This document shows positions 45,918 through 56,236 of a stretch of DNA of 64,000 nt, one piece after another. The stretch spans positions 8,668,557 through 8,732,556 of the forward strand of contig CM030931.1 in the NCBI GenBank assembly GCA_018136815.1, given 5' to 3'. A program made the position numbers and the translations under genes. The notes under the pieces were generated by a model, which was not told the DNA's origin, made no database searches, and saw nothing but the letters and a program-made list of their open reading frames with translations. The DNA comes from Isochrysis galbana. Taxonomy: Eukaryota; Haptophyta; Isochrysidales; Isochrysidaceae. The stretch's first letter is position 1, and every line of letters starts with the position of its first letter.

Positions 45918-46605
45918 AAGATATCTTGTGGGGGGGCTCTCTCCGCTCTCCGCTCTCCGCGCTCCGCGAGGGAAAGGACGCGATCTCGCTCCGAGATCGG
46001 CCTCGCGCCCTCCCACGCTGCCCCGCCGTGCCCTCGGTCCCTCGCCCCCCCCGCGGCAGGTTCTTTCCCTCGGCGTGCCGTCCGTTGCCTCCGGCCGTTA
46101 TATTATTCGCCCCCCCCGCGAGGTTGTTCTCCTCCGCGCATCGAATTCGATCTCTTCCAGGGCTGGCATACAGTCGTCCTCGTCCTCGACTGGATTCTTT
46201 TGTAACATCGAGTCGATGGCGGGGAGAGACGATCCGCCTGCTGGGCAACGAGGTCATCACGGGCCAAGTGACGCTCACCCTCGCCTCCATGAAGCGGTGC
46301 CGCTGGGATGGCGCAGAATTGAGGGGCATGGGGAAGCGACAGCGCTGAGTGGAATAGCGAATCGCCTTTTTTTGTATAATTGATTGGAGTTGAAACGTGT
46401 GGGTTGTTGCGGGTAGGGGGGGGGGTTGTTCATACCCCTCGCCATTAGGTTTCCAATCCTTGCGCCGTGTGTGTGTGCGCCGCCTCCGATGTCCTTGTGT
46501 GGTCCCCGCAGGGTGTGCATTTCCACAAGTGTGTATTCCATCCATCCCAGCGGGTACTACGAAATGCACACTTGAGGGGGGGGGGCTACCACACGCAGGA
46601 GGGTC
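45918..46605. other. Intergenic, no gene recognised
   Basis: Several coding-like but domain-free frames, for example plus-strand LLGNEVITGQVTLTLASMKR (46233-46300). A small fold-back with TGTGCATTTCCACAAGTGTG and GAAATGCACACTTG lies at 46513-46575. Nothing firm. Confidence 0.3.
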
Positions 46606-46850
46606 TAGGCGGTACCAACCGAAACTGACAGGAGGCGTCACAGAACGCAGTCGGTGTTTTTTAAAGTCAGTATGGGTCGACTGGCTCCGAGAAACTCTTT
46701 TCTGGCCAGAGGTCGTGCGTGCACACCACCGAGTGTTCGTCGTGTTGGCATCACCTCCTCGACCCAAAAGTTTTTTGGAGGCCGATCGGCGGTGCACGCA
46801 CGCGCCGTCTAGGCGGTACCGACCGAAACTGACACGAGGCGTCACAGAAC
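46606..46850. repeat. Family D repeat, solitary copy
   Basis: Shares AACTCTTTTCT(G/A)GCCAGAGGTCGTG, CACCACCGAG(T/C)GTTCGTCGTGTT, CATCACCTCCTCG and AAAAGTTTTTTGGAGG with the array at 20.5-21.0 kb. It abuts, and supplies the 3' end of, the Ala/Pro-repeat frame that follows. Confidence 0.75.
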
Positions 46851-47629
46851 GCGGTGCCAGCCACCGGCGGTGGCGGCGGAGGTCGGCGCCGGCGCCGGCG
46901 TGGCGGCGGCGGCGGTGGTGGCGGCTCCGCGCGCGTGCCCACGAGGGCCGCCGCATCGCGCGCGCCCGGGTCGACCGCCGCCAGCGCGAGCGGGCCGGGC
47001 GCCACGCCGCCCGCGTCGAGCGCGCTCACGGCCTCCGCGCGCGTGCCCACGAGGGCCGCCGCATCCGCATCGCGCGCGCCCGGGTTGACCGCCGCAAACG
47101 TAAACGGGCCGGGGGCTGCGCCCCCATCGAGTGCGCTGACCGCCTCCGCGCGCGTGCCCCCGAGGGCCGCCGCGTCGCGCGTGCCCACCGTTGCCGCTGA
47201 GGCGCCGGAGGCCGCTTCCGGCCCCGCTCGCGCCACCCGAGACGCGCCCGCCGGCAGGCGCGGGTCGTCGTGCTCACCGAGCGCCACCGCAGCGCGCGGC
47301 GCGGGCAGGCCCAGTATGGCGGCCTCGCGCGCCTCCATCCGACGCACGGCGGCTTCGGCGCGCGCGCTGGCGCGCGGGTCTCCGCCGGCGTGCGCCATGA
47401 AGCGCTGGTCGCCGATGTGCGACACCTCGAGCACGAACTGCAAGAGCTCCTCCAGGCGGCGGCGGAGCGGCCACTGAGACGCGCTGGGCGACGTTTCACG
47501 CGCCGTCGTCGCACGCGAGACGATCAAGTCGGCTGAGCGCCTCCAGAGTGTCGGCAAGCGTGTGGGGGGCACTTGCGAAAAAAACAACCAAACCTGAGGT
47601 TGCACCCTCTGAGGGGGAGAGGGCCGCAT
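46851..47629 (-). CDS. Ala-rich repeat protein, probably truncated (possible transposon ORF)
   Basis: From ATG 47629 the frame reads LRRRLEELLQFVLEVSHIGD, RRMEAREAAILGLP and then three tandem units of about 35 residues, each with (D/R)DAAALxGTRAEAVSALD and APGPLxxAAVxPGAR (about 46920-47185). It ends inside the family D repeat at 46751, so the C-terminus is foreign. A coding origin is suggested by conservation of the repeat in this frame. No family was recognised. Upstream minus-strand frames at 47496-48070 could be earlier parts of one broken ORF. Confidence 0.35.
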
Positions 47630-47782
47630 GAGTCGAGCCGTGATCTCCCCCCTTCTCTCCTTGTTCGCTTGTGTCTTGTGTGAGTCTCCTACGCAATCCC
47701 CCCGTGTGTGCGTTTGATCTGCGCGTGATACTATTAGTGTGCCCTGTGTGGTCAGTGGCCCCCTTGCCCCCTTTGGTATCTT

Positions 47783-48070
47783 TTAACGTGTCCCCAATAC
47801 GCGCTGCTGTTTCCCGAACCCCGCTTGGCGTAATCGCGTGCATGGTGCTGTGGTGTCTCTAGAGCCTGGTGGGACAAGCATGCAACGCCATCGTACCTGT
47901 AGTTTATAGCGCCATGCCAACGCCCACCCGCTCGCTTCCGCGACGGCTGGCTGGGAGGGGTGGGAAGGGGAAGGGGTTGGTTGAGGCTGAATGGGCTTCT
48001 TTCCAGTGGGTACTTGCTGGGCCACTTCAGCGTACGAGCGTTGGTGTGAAGGTTGGTTGTTGGACGCCAT
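47783..48070 (-). CDS. Retroelement-like ORF1 N-terminus (fragment)
   Basis: ATG 48070 begins MASNNQPSHQRSYAEVAQQV followed by PTGKKPIQPQPTPSPSHPSQ. A Ser-Tyr-Ala-(Glu/Asp)-Val-Ala start followed by a Pro-rich linker is common in ORF1/gag proteins of non-LTR elements. That is an inference from pattern, not a database match. The frame loses character after about 50 residues. Confidence 0.3.
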   Translation of the reverse strand: MASNNQPSHQRSYAEVAQQVPTGKKPIQPQPTPSPSHPSQPAVAEASGWALAWRYKLQVRWRCMLVPPGSRDTTAPCTRLRQAGFGKQQRVLGTR

Positions 48071-48398
48071 TAATAAAGGCTCCTTGAATTGTTTGTTGTG
48101 TGTAGTGCCCGCCCCCAAGTGGTGCACAGTTGGTAGGTAGGAGTTGCCACCATGGGGGGGGGGGGGGGGCAACAGGGCTGCCACCCACCATGGGGAGTCC
48201 TTGTTGGGGAGGCGGGTCGGAGGAGGCAGGCGGCAGAGCTTGGGTCTGGCTCTAGTGGTCTGCAGGGAACAAGACTTTGCCTGCTCCCTGCTCATGTGGC
48301 TGGTGGCTGGTGGGGAGGCGAGGGCGGGGAAACATGTCGACGTCGTGGTCGGATGTCGGATGGAAGGTAGAAAGAACTAGTCTAGCGATAGGTGTTAG
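48071..48398. other. Intergenic, no gene recognised
   Basis: Contains a G-run (48154-48168) and GGTTGGTTG-type words upstream of the fragment at 47783-48070. No gene is seen. Confidence 0.35.
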
Positions 48399-48695
48399 CC
48401 CGGAATCTTCAGATTTTTTTAGAAACTTAGTTACATATTTATATTCATGAGAGTACGGGGGTGAGGATAACTGGTTGTTCAGCGAGCGCACCGGGGGGGT
48501 CGAAAATTCATTTATTGCTTGGGCGTACGGCAAATACAAATAGCAAATACCCGGAATTTTTTTAGAAACTTCGTTGCATATTTATATTTATGGGAGTACG
48601 GGTACGGGGGTGAGGATATAACTGGTTGTTCAGCGAGTGTACCGGGGGGGTCAAAAATTCATGTATTTTGGGCGCACGCAAATACTATTAGTTGA
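48399..48695. repeat. Two tandem direct repeats of ~145 bp
   Basis: Units at about 48399-48545 and 48550-48695 share TTTTTTTAGAAACTT(A/C)GTT, CATATTTATATT(C/T)ATG, GGGGGTGAGGATA, AACTGGTTGTTCAGCGAG and AAAATTCAT. Each ends with GCAAATAC or similar. The first begins with CGGAATCTTCAGATTTTTTT, shared inverted with 28208 and 45246. Confidence 0.85.
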
Positions 48696-48986
48696 AGGAC
48701 TTGAGCACAGAGGTGCATGCATAATAGAGTACACCAACACAAATGATGTCTTGCCTGCAAACTGACACAACCGGCTTTTTGCGAAGACTGGATGCGGCGG
48801 GTAGGGGTGGGGGCGGTGATGATTGCGTTGGAGGTGGGTACGACTCCTCCCTCATTGCTAGGGTAAGCACGTGGCGAAAGGCCTCCTTGGCATTGCACTT
48901 GCAGCAATCGGAGGACAAGCGAAGGGAAGATCTTTAGGGAGATGCAAAGCGTTCGCTCAGGGTAAGGAGAACGTCATGGCTGTGGA
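48696..48986. other. 3' flank of the helical protein gene
   Basis: No recognisable feature. Short minus-strand frames with Cys (LQVQCQGGLSP) have no support. Confidence 0.3.
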
Positions 48987-50402
48987 TCACAATCGGCTTT
49001 GAGGCAACCTTAGCGATTCTCGAGCACGGGTTTCTAGCAGCCATCGGATGAGACTTGGCTTGCGTGAGTGGTTGGTGGAAGCACACACGGCCTCACGCAG
49101 TTGACTAAAGCATCGGGTGCGCTGCCACTCAACAGGCGCACCCCAAGCCAGCGCAAGCACTCCTTGTTGCAACGCTGGAAGCAAAGGGTCGGCGATGCAA
49201 TGTAAAAGTTCGAAGACTAAAGAACATAAGGCCGCAGCAGCACGCGATTCCAGCGGCGTTGAGCACATGTGTCCTCTTGGCGTAGAAGTCTCACAGTCTT
49301 CCATACTTCGATTGTGTTGCTTAGTTTGCTGAAGGTTCCATTCTCCTTCGTGGCCCTTTCTCTCCCAAGCCACGCTCGCCTCTTCCGCGTGATCAGCTTC
49401 TACTCTCATTAACTCAGCAGCCGCATGGAGCAGACCGCGAATCAGACGACACGCTGCTTCCCTCTCTTCTTGCTTGTCGACCTGCAATCGACGCAAGCAT
49501 GCACGAAGCACACTTGCAGTTGCAGCTGCAGAAGGGGCAATCTCAGAAGTGCGAATGAGCAGCTGGGGCAAGCTGGGCTCCAAAGCCCGGGCCGCTTCCG
49601 GCATGGTCAGCGAAGCTGCAGCCCACCGAAGTGCTAGAGGACTAGAGCGTGGTATCCGAGGACGCGAGCCCATGTTGCTCCCATGCGACGAGTGAGGCAC
49701 GGCGCAGCCCGCCGCGCGCAAGTGTCCCTTGATACTTGGCGATATGCCCTCAAGTGTGGGCGATGAGTCGACATTGACCGATAACATAGCACCTTGAGCG
49801 GGTTGCTCGGGCGTGGATCGAGCCAGGCGCCGAGTCGGTGCGTCGCCCAGAAGGTCCAACAGCACCTCAGCCAGCTTGCCAGTTTCCGCAAGATTAAGGA
49901 GCAGGCGCCTCTCCAGCACATCAAGCTCGGGCACAGCAACAACTCCACCGGAGATTTGGCAGAGGCAGCGTAGCGCTGGCTCTGCATGCTTGTGAAGCGT
50001 CCCAGTTGGTGCTGGTGAAAGCGCGGCGTGCAGGAGCAATACAGCGCACATGAAAAGTGAGCGCTGCAGCAGTCGTGCAGCTGCACTAGGAACGCTCGTG
50101 GCGGCAGGTGCATTGGCACGTAGATCACACTCGACATAGAGTGCGTCGAGCGCAGCGTCGAGCGCAGCGAGCGAATCCTGAGTATGTGCGCCTGAATGGC
50201 GCTGTAGCAGTGAGCTGCAGCGCCTCGCCACGACAGGCGCCAGCTGGAAGGCCCTCGATTTGACGTGCTCGTGACAGGCGGCAAGCCGCGTTTCATTCTC
50301 AGGCTGGAGCAGCTCAACAGGGAAGCACATGCCAAAGAGCCTGCGCACCTCATGCTCCGCGTCGATGGCATGCTCGTCCTGTTGCGAAGACGCCGAGGCC
50401 AT
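48987..50402 (-). CDS. Uncharacterised helical (HEAT/ARM-like) protein
   Basis: Single exon from ATG 50402, 471 residues, with codon use like the other genes. The protein is Ala/Leu-rich and predicted mainly alpha-helical: RRLFGMCFPVELLQPE, SLAALDAALDALYVEC, LLQRSLFMCAVLLLHAALSP, LDVLERRLLLNLAETGKLAE, SLPQLLIRTSEIAPSAAATA, LFELLHCIADPLLPALQQG-like segments. The spacing suggests a helical solenoid. A TTI2-type (Tel2-interacting) protein is one possibility, but I cannot confirm any family. A Ser/charged linker at about residues 215-245 and 335-375 interrupts it. There are no membrane segments. Confidence 0.6.
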   Translation of the reverse strand: MASASSQQDEHAIDAEHEVRRLFGMCFPVELLQPENETRLAACHEHVKSRAFQLAPVVARRCSSLLQRHSGAHTQDSLAALDAALDALYVECDLRANAPAATSVPSAAARLLQRSLFMCAVLLLHAALSPAPTGTLHKHAEPALRCLCQISGGVVAVPELDVLERRLLLNLAETGKLAEVLLDLLGDAPTRRLARSTPEQPAQGAMLSVNVDSSPTLEGISPSIKGHLRAAGCAVPHSSHGSNMGSRPRIPRSSPLALRWAAASLTMPEAARALEPSLPQLLIRTSEIAPSAAATASVLRACLRRLQVDKQEEREAACRLIRGLLHAAAELMRVEADHAEEASVAWERKGHEGEWNLQQTKQHNRSMEDCETSTPRGHMCSTPLESRAAAALCSLVFELLHCIADPLLPALQQGVLALAWGAPVEWQRTRCFSQLREAVCASTNHSRKPSLIRWLLETRARESLRLPQSRL

Positions 50403-51257
50403 GACGCCCTATCTCCTCTCCCCCTCGCGCTCTCCCCCTCTCGCGCTCTCTGGAGGCGAAGGCGCGCCCCTACTTTTCTAATGCTACTAGTAGTAAGTTC
50501 ACACTCATGGAAAGGACGAAAGGACGGTCTTGTGTTACATAGTCATAGAGTACTCCGCACCTGGCCAATTCCTAGCATAATTGTTCTCCCCCTCAGTATT
50601 TTGGCCCCTTGATGCTTTAGGGCCCTGAGCCCTGAGTCAGGCATTGTGCTCAGCCCACATGTACTAGCAAGGCCTGCATCAAAAGGGTTGGGCGGCATGC
50701 AAGAGGGTTGTGACGTAGACGCAACACGTGCCGGGGCCTGTACGGACTGTCAATATCGGGCACCCCTCAATCCCTGTCATTTTGTTCTTCAAGGTCCCAA
50801 AGTCCCATATTTCAAGTGCAACCCATACAAAAAGGCTATTGTTGGGCCCAGGGTAAGCATGCCTGGCGGCTACCGCCCATGGGTATGGGCATGGCGTGTG
50901 ACGGCCAGCCCTTGGCCCTTGGCCCTTGGCAGGCGTTTGCGCACATCAGTGCGCTATCAGCAGGTGCCGGCGATTGGGCTTCTAGAGCGAGCGTCACCGT
51001 ATACGGAGAGAGCAAGCGGCATGGGATTGAGTAGGTATGCCTACATAGAAAGAGTACCAAGACATAGACATAAGAACACTCTACCTAACACTGCATGCCA
51101 TCTCCATCCAACATCAGAGGCTGCAACCTCAGGTTTGGTTGTTTTTTTACGAATGCCCCGTGAAATGTATATAGAAATTAGAACTCCCCCCCTCGCCCTT
51201 TGCCCTACCCCCTTCTGTACCCCCCCCCCCCTTGTTTCTTTGCCTCCTCTCGCGCCA
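50403..51257. other. Intergenic, possible promoter
   Basis: 5' flank of the helical protein gene (CT-rich at 50410-50470), then mixed DNA. At 51113-51150 a segment CTGCAACCTCAGGTTTGGTT plus poly-T is the inverse of 47580-47612 (AAACAACCAAACCTGAGGTT). No firm gene. Confidence 0.35.
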
Positions 51258-51872
51258 ATGTCCCTCCTCCGTCCAGTGGACAGTGCATCGGAGCCCGAGG
51301 CGGAGTGCGCACTTGCGCTCGCGCGCATGCACCAGGGTCCCTGGTGCCCACTGAGCGCCATGGGATGCCTGCACATGCGCACACCTCCTACCACCCTGGC
51401 AGAAACCCAGCGCTGCTGCTCGCGCAAGTTTGCGACAATGCATGATTTCAGGGCACACGCTGCGGCCGAGGCCGAGCATGCGCATCATGCAGTGATGCGC
51501 GCGATCGACAGTCTTCAGAGCGCGCAAGCAAGGGTCGGCTGGGCTGCGACTGTCTCATCAAGCGCCTGCATGTGGCCGACGCTCAATGCGCCACCAATGC
51601 CAACCACTGACCAATTGCAATGGCTGTGCGTCTCCCTCAACCTCAGGGACCGGGTGCCAAGGCGCTGGACCCGCACTGCATTCGCACGTCGTCAAGAGTC
51701 TCGTCGGGCGGCCCTGTGTCGGCTGCAGACTCGACTTGCCGCGGTTGCTGAGAGTGGCGTGCCAAGTGTCCACGCTGAGGCGATGCAGAGCGTGTTGTGG
51801 AGCCTCACTCTCGATGAGGTCATGAGGTCCTCACGCTCCGATGCGCCTCCTCGGCTCACTGCTGGCTTGTAG
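51258..51872 (+). CDS. Uncharacterised ORF, possible Cys/His motif
   Basis: From ATG 51258 the frame gives 204 residues; it is also open 204 codons upstream. CPLSAMGCLHM, CCSRKFATMHDFRAHAAAEA and AEHAHHAV suggest a possible zinc-binding segment, followed by basic helices (RRWTRTAFARRQESRRAALC). No family was recognised. It may be a transposon-associated gene, because flanking DNA carries inverted copies of a segment at 47.6 kb. Confidence 0.3.
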   Translation: MSLLRPVDSASEPEAECALALARMHQGPWCPLSAMGCLHMRTPPTTLAETQRCCSRKFATMHDFRAHAAAEAEHAHHAVMRAIDSLQSAQARVGWAATVSSSACMWPTLNAPPMPTTDQLQWLCVSLNLRDRVPRRWTRTAFARRQESRRAALCRLQTRLAAVAESGVPSVHAEAMQSVLWSLTLDEVMRSSRSDAPPRLTAGL

Positions 51873-52430
51873 ATGCCACACCCGTAGGCTGTATGCTGCG
51901 CATTGCCGCAGTTCCTTCCCAACAAGGCGCGTTCTGGCGTTCTCTCCTTTGTGCGGCGTTGGCGCCGCCCTGGGAGGGCACTCCAATTGCGCAACAGCTC
52001 GTGTGCCACCTTGGATGGCACCTTCCGGCCGTCTGGTAGGTAGTCCGCACGCGCTCTTGTATGCCGTCGGTCAAGCTCTCAGGGTACACCATGCGGCGTG
52101 ACGTGCGAGCGGCCGTGCACAGCGCACCGCCGCCGTGCTTGTAGCAGCGCATCTTGCCACCGTTGGACGCAGTCCCACCGAGGTGAGAAGTTTCGTGGGT
52201 GCCCCATGGATTCAGGACATTGGAGGGGTCTGCAACAATTGGACCCATAGGTGTTTGCATATAGGGACACATTTTTGGGGGGGTAAATTGTATAAGGTGT
52301 AGAAAAAGGCAATGCAGGGGGCTAAAAAAAGGGAACCTCAAGTTGCATCCTCTTCCAACATCCAATGCAAATGCACCCCCTCCTACCCCTACCGCAACGC
52401 CTGGTACAGGTGCTGCACCGGATGCGTGTG
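51873..52430. other. Intergenic, no gene recognised
   Basis: No supported gene. A segment at 52318-52360 (GGGAACCTCAAGTTGCATCC) resembles the GAGGTTGCA repeat at 47.6 and 51.1 kb. Confidence 0.3.
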
Positions 52431-52439
52431 CCCGTGGCG

Positions 52440-53239
52440 GCGAACGCTTTCGCCCTTGCGTGTCCAACTCATCCGTGGGAAGGTCCCACAACACAGTCAC
52501 AATAGCCTCCCAACAACCCGCCTTTTGCACATGCGCCTCGAAAGCCGGAAGCAGCTTTTCCTTCTTCCCATCCATGGGCTTGAATGCGCCGCCACTCGCG
52601 CCTACCTCGTTGCTAACTCGTGCTTCTTCAGACGTGAGGCGTCGCCATCAATTGCCCACAATTTGGCCGCAGCCGCGCGCGCTGCCACCTTTCGGCCCAG
52701 TGTTCTCTGCTCCTCCGCCGCTTTGCGGTGAGCGGTGAGCCGCTCGAGCTTTCTTACCTTCTTTCAATTCAGCTAGCCGCGCGTGCTCCTTCCGGGCGAC
52801 TTCGAAGCCCTCACCGTATGTTATCGGCCCCATCTCGAGGAAGACCCCAGTTGAGAAGCGCTGCTTCTTTCGAGGCCTACCGCTCCCACGCCCTGCGCCA
52901 GCAGGCCGCGCAGACGAACTGCCGTGTGCAGCACTGCGCACTGCTGCCTGCCTCCCCCCCCCCCCCCCCCTCTTCAAGCCCATCTGTGCTTGAACCCGAC
53001 GACCCGCCGTCGCTCTCGGAGCCATTGCCTTCACTCGGCGCGGTAGGCGATCCGCGGCCACCAGCGTTCTGCAACACCTGCCAGTGCAGCTGCAGCTGGT
53101 CCGTCAGCCCTGCCGCGCCAACCGCTGCCTTGCTCCGGGCCTCTTCGGCTCGCAGCTGCCACATCACTCTGCGAGTGCATACATACCCATGTGGCGCCCT
53201 TTGTTCGAAGCCGGTGATCGCCCATGAGTCATCAACCAA
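52440..53239 (-). CDS. Uncharacterised basic gene remnant
   Basis: Several minus-strand frames look coding in order: WQLRAEEARSKAAVGAAGLT with Ser/Gly/acidic linker (53239-52877); GRPRKKQRFSTGVFLEMGPI and TYGEGFEVARKEHARLAELK (about 52910-52760); TLGRKVAARAAAKLWAIDGD with ASRLKKHELATR (about 52730-52610); and KEKLLPAFEAHVQKAGCWEA (about 52575-52510). Frame changes between them could be introns or decay. No family was recognised; RGRPRKKQR resembles an AT-hook. It is possibly part of a DNA-binding or transposon protein. Confidence 0.3.
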
Positions 53240-53410
53240 ACTGACATATCGGTGTCGAAGGGCTTCACTAAGGTTATACTAACACAACAATAAAACTCTG
53301 ACGCTACTCTTCTCTACTCTACTATAGAGTAGAGTACTGTAACGTTGGGGGAGGCGCCGGCGCTTTCGGCTTGTCTGGTCGAGCCTTTGCTGGGCGTCCT
53401 TCAAGGCCCG

Positions 53411-53971
53411 ATGGTGGGGGACGGGATGCTGGGTACCCTGCTGGCTGAGCAGATGGCGCAGATGAGGGAGATCTTCAGCGCCTTTGATTCCGACCAGGAT
53501 GGCCTGCTCGATCCCACCGAAGTGGGGACTGTGATGGAGCTCTGCGGCATGCACATGTCACAGGCAGAGGTGAGCCGCATCGAGCATTGGTGGTGATAGT
53601 GCTCGAGGCATCCCGTACGGAATCGATCGCGCCGGGGATGCACGTATAGGCTCACACTTTTTCCGTCGCTCCCTCAGGTCATCGACGTGGTGACCGAGGT
53701 TGCACCTATAGTGCGAAAGCTTGGATTTGAAGAGTTTGTCTCTGTATTAACACGACCTCTGCCAGAGGTGTCCATACTCGACGAGACACGGAAGATCTTC
53801 AGTACCTTTGCTTCGTCAGAGGGTATTATCACTGTGGACTCACTCCACACAGCATTCGCGTCTCTTGGCCACCCAGTTTCTGCCCTTATGGCTAAAGACA
53901 TGCTGAGAGAAGCAGACTTTGATGAGGATGGGGTGGTGAGCCGAGATGACTTCATGAAGACAATCCCATGA
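53411..53971 (+). CDS. EF-hand calcium-binding protein (calmodulin/centrin-like), 2 exons
   Basis: Calcium sensor. Exons are 53411-53569 and 53678-53971 (donor GAG|GTGAGC, acceptor CCCTCAG|GTC, phase 0), giving 150 residues, the usual calmodulin/troponin-C length. The first EF-hand loop, DSDQDGLLDPTE (residues 26-37), is canonical. The second hand is degenerate, the third (FASSEGIITVDS) lacks acidic ligands, and the fourth, DFDEDGVVSRDD (133-144), has all ligands but Asp in place of Glu at position 12. Expect two functional calcium sites. The start ATG 53411 is first in frame after an open upstream region (GEAPALSACLV). It is not recognisable as centrin or calmodulin proper. Confidence 0.9.
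53570..53677 (+). other. Intron of EF-hand gene
   Basis: 108-nt GT-AG intron, donor GTGAGC, acceptor CTCCCTCAG, phase 0. Confidence 0.85.
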
Positions 53972-55555
53972 TCCGTGTACGTCGCTGGTCGACCACGGCG
54001 CGCCTGTGTCATCGTTGATGCGTGGCAGAATGTTGGGCCGTGCATTTAAATTTTAGGCAGTCATCGATGGGGTGCTTGGATGTCTTTCGAGTTGTAAAAT
54101 GTCAATTTCAATTGCTCGCTGAGTATTGATAGTAGTAATGAAAAAAATCTTTTAATATTCTCGCCTCTCGCGTGGCCTAGTACCGTGCTATGCTACCACG
54201 CCTTCGCTCCTTCCCTACCCTTCACTAACCTGCATTGCGGCGACTCCCCTCGTGGGCTACTATGGGCTAAGGGGCCCGGGTCGTGGGTCGTGGGGGGGCG
54301 GCGAGATATGGATGGCGGGCGGTCTCGATCCTTGGCGGTAAGGTTCTCTCCTCCCTCCTGTTCCGCTAAGTGGTCTGGGTATCTTTGTAAGTAACTTCGA
54401 GTCTTTATGGATCGTCGAGGATAGTGGATAATGCCAGTTGACTGTTTATTTATTCTCTATGCTTTTTCGTGCTTGTGCTTGTCGTTGTCGGGTTTTGTGC
54501 TTCTTGGCGTGCCTTCTTGGCGGCTCTGGTGGTCTGTGGCTGAGGGGGGGGGGGCGGGTCAGTACGATGGGCGGCCATTGCAGGCTTGCAGGCGAGTGTG
54601 TGCAGCGCGCGGCGCGCGCCCACTGAGGGTCAGGGCAGTTGTGTTGAGTGCTCAGCCCCTGCCACAAGGCAAGGGCCGAGGATGGTTGTGTAGGCCCATC
54701 CAGGTGGTGTCTGCCATGGAGGGAAGGGGGCACGAGGCCTTCATTAACCCCTACTTATAAAATAAAAGTAGGTTTGAGCCAAGCGCACATACCGACCTTC
54801 CTCCCCGCCCTGCCCCGGCGGAGCGCAGCAGCGACCAAATATTTTCACAAGTCGAGGATTTCCGCATAACAGGGGAGCGATGTCCCACATTTGACCCTGT
54901 CGCCACGAGATGCTTAGGCTCCAATTCCCCTCGGGGGGGCCTGTCGGTCACCCTCAGACTCTGCGTCGCATTCGCGAATCGACACTCATTAGGCTTCGCT
55001 CTTCTCTTCGTTCGGTATTTATCGTTATAATTCTCTCGTTCTCGTTCTCGGTCAAAAGCTTCGCTTGGACGCATGGGATCTTGGGTTGTGGAGCGCCGTC
55101 TCTCTTTCTCCCGAAGAGAAGGGAAGTTTCCCCACCTTTCTTCCTCCCGGGCGCCTCGCAAATAGGTTTAATTTGCTATCTCCCCTGCGTTTCTTTATCT
55201 GCTTCTGGGGGCAATCATGTTTAATTTGTGACTTCTGACTTCCTCGTATCTCCCCCTTAGGCACGCCGCACTTCTCTCGTCGTATTCGATAGGCCTCTTG
55301 GAATCCTGCATAGCAAGATTACCCCTCGTTTCCGTTATGATGCGATAACCGTTCTAGACGAGATCGCCGACAGATCGCCCTTGGATCGTTGTCCGTCGTG
55401 AAGAGTTCTTTGTAGGTCTAACAATCTCTTACTTACAATCCAACACTCTAGGGCCGCTAGGAGTGCCTCGCCGCCCCACAGCCCTTCGTTCGCCGTTCGT
55501 CCCCCGTCCAGACACCCAAATGGGGTTGCCCGACCCAGTCCAGAATTTCATTCAC
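53972..55555. other. Intergenic with partial family A element
   Basis: 54560-54770 matches the right half of family A copy 2 (CAGTACGATGGGCGGCC, CAGCCCCTGCCACAAGGCAA, GTGTCTGCCATGGAGG) and ends with ACTTATAAAATAAAAGTAGG. 54918-54965 shares TCGGGGGGGCCTGTCGGTCA and CCCTCAGACTCTGCG with 7968-8015. Nothing else is recognised. Confidence 0.4.
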
Positions 55556-55564
55556 CCGACTCAT

Positions 55565-55785
55565 CGCTTTCAAAGGAAGTCGATCAATTTTCTTTGGAGG
55601 GGAAAACCAACATGGGATATCATGAGAGATCGTGATTTCAACGATATATCCACCCTGCCCCAAATCGAGTGCACGTGTGTGTTTCAACATGTGAAGTGTC
55701 AAGTTGACTCAAGTAACCTCCTGGTGACAATGAAAGGTGTCAGCAGGGATGGGGATAATTGAACGCTTTTGGTCTTGCGACCGGG
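55565..55785 (+). repeat. ~210-bp direct repeat, copy 1
   Basis: Nearly identical to 56237-56463. Shared sequence includes CGCTTTCAAAGGAAGTCGAT, ACCAACATGGGATATCATGA, CGTGATTTCAACGATATATC and GGGATGGGGATAATTGAACG. Read as protein, one frame gives QRKSINFLWRGKPTWDIMR then DFNDISTLPQIE, suggesting it derives from coding DNA. Confidence 0.85.
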
Positions 55786-56236
55786 CCGCCAACCTCCCCG
55801 TAGAAAAAAAGGAGCGGGCTGGTGTAGCGGGTTGGCCCTCACCGGCGGCGGGCGCGCGCGCACGAATGAGGTGTGGTGATGCCACAAGAGAGGTGAGGGG
55901 GCAGAACAAGACGGGGGTTCTGTAACCTGGTGACCAAGACGGACACTGTTGTTGGAAGAGAACGACGCGAGGCGAGGGAGGCGGGTGGGAAGAGCAGAGA
56001 GGCCGGAGAGCGCACAGTGGAGAGAGAGAGAGGAAGCGCGGCGGCGGAGGGGAGGGAGAAGAAGGTGGAGAGGAAGTGGCGTCGATGAGCGGCGGGCGGA
56101 GGGGGGCCGTGCGGGTGGGGCGGCAGTGTCGAAATGCGCGGGGTGTCAGAATGCGCGGGAGAAGTGGCGAGCGCGGAGGGAGAGGGGGCAGTTCTGAAAG
56201 CGCGCACCAGGCTCTTGACGACAAAAAAAAACGATC
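55786..56236. other. Segment between two direct repeats
   Basis: About 450 bp of GC- and GA-rich DNA with no supported gene, flanked by two 210-bp direct repeats. The minus-strand Pro/Ser-rich frame is a composition effect. Confidence 0.4.

Noticed and set aside
46854-47477. 207-codon plus-strand frame opposite the Ala-rich repeat ORF
   Set aside because: Its repeats mirror those of the minus-strand frame. The minus frame has the more protein-like non-repeat part (LRRRLEELLQFVLEVSHIGD).
48399-48695. CRISPR-like or satellite array
   Set aside because: Only two long repeat units without spacers; the gene content is clearly eukaryotic.
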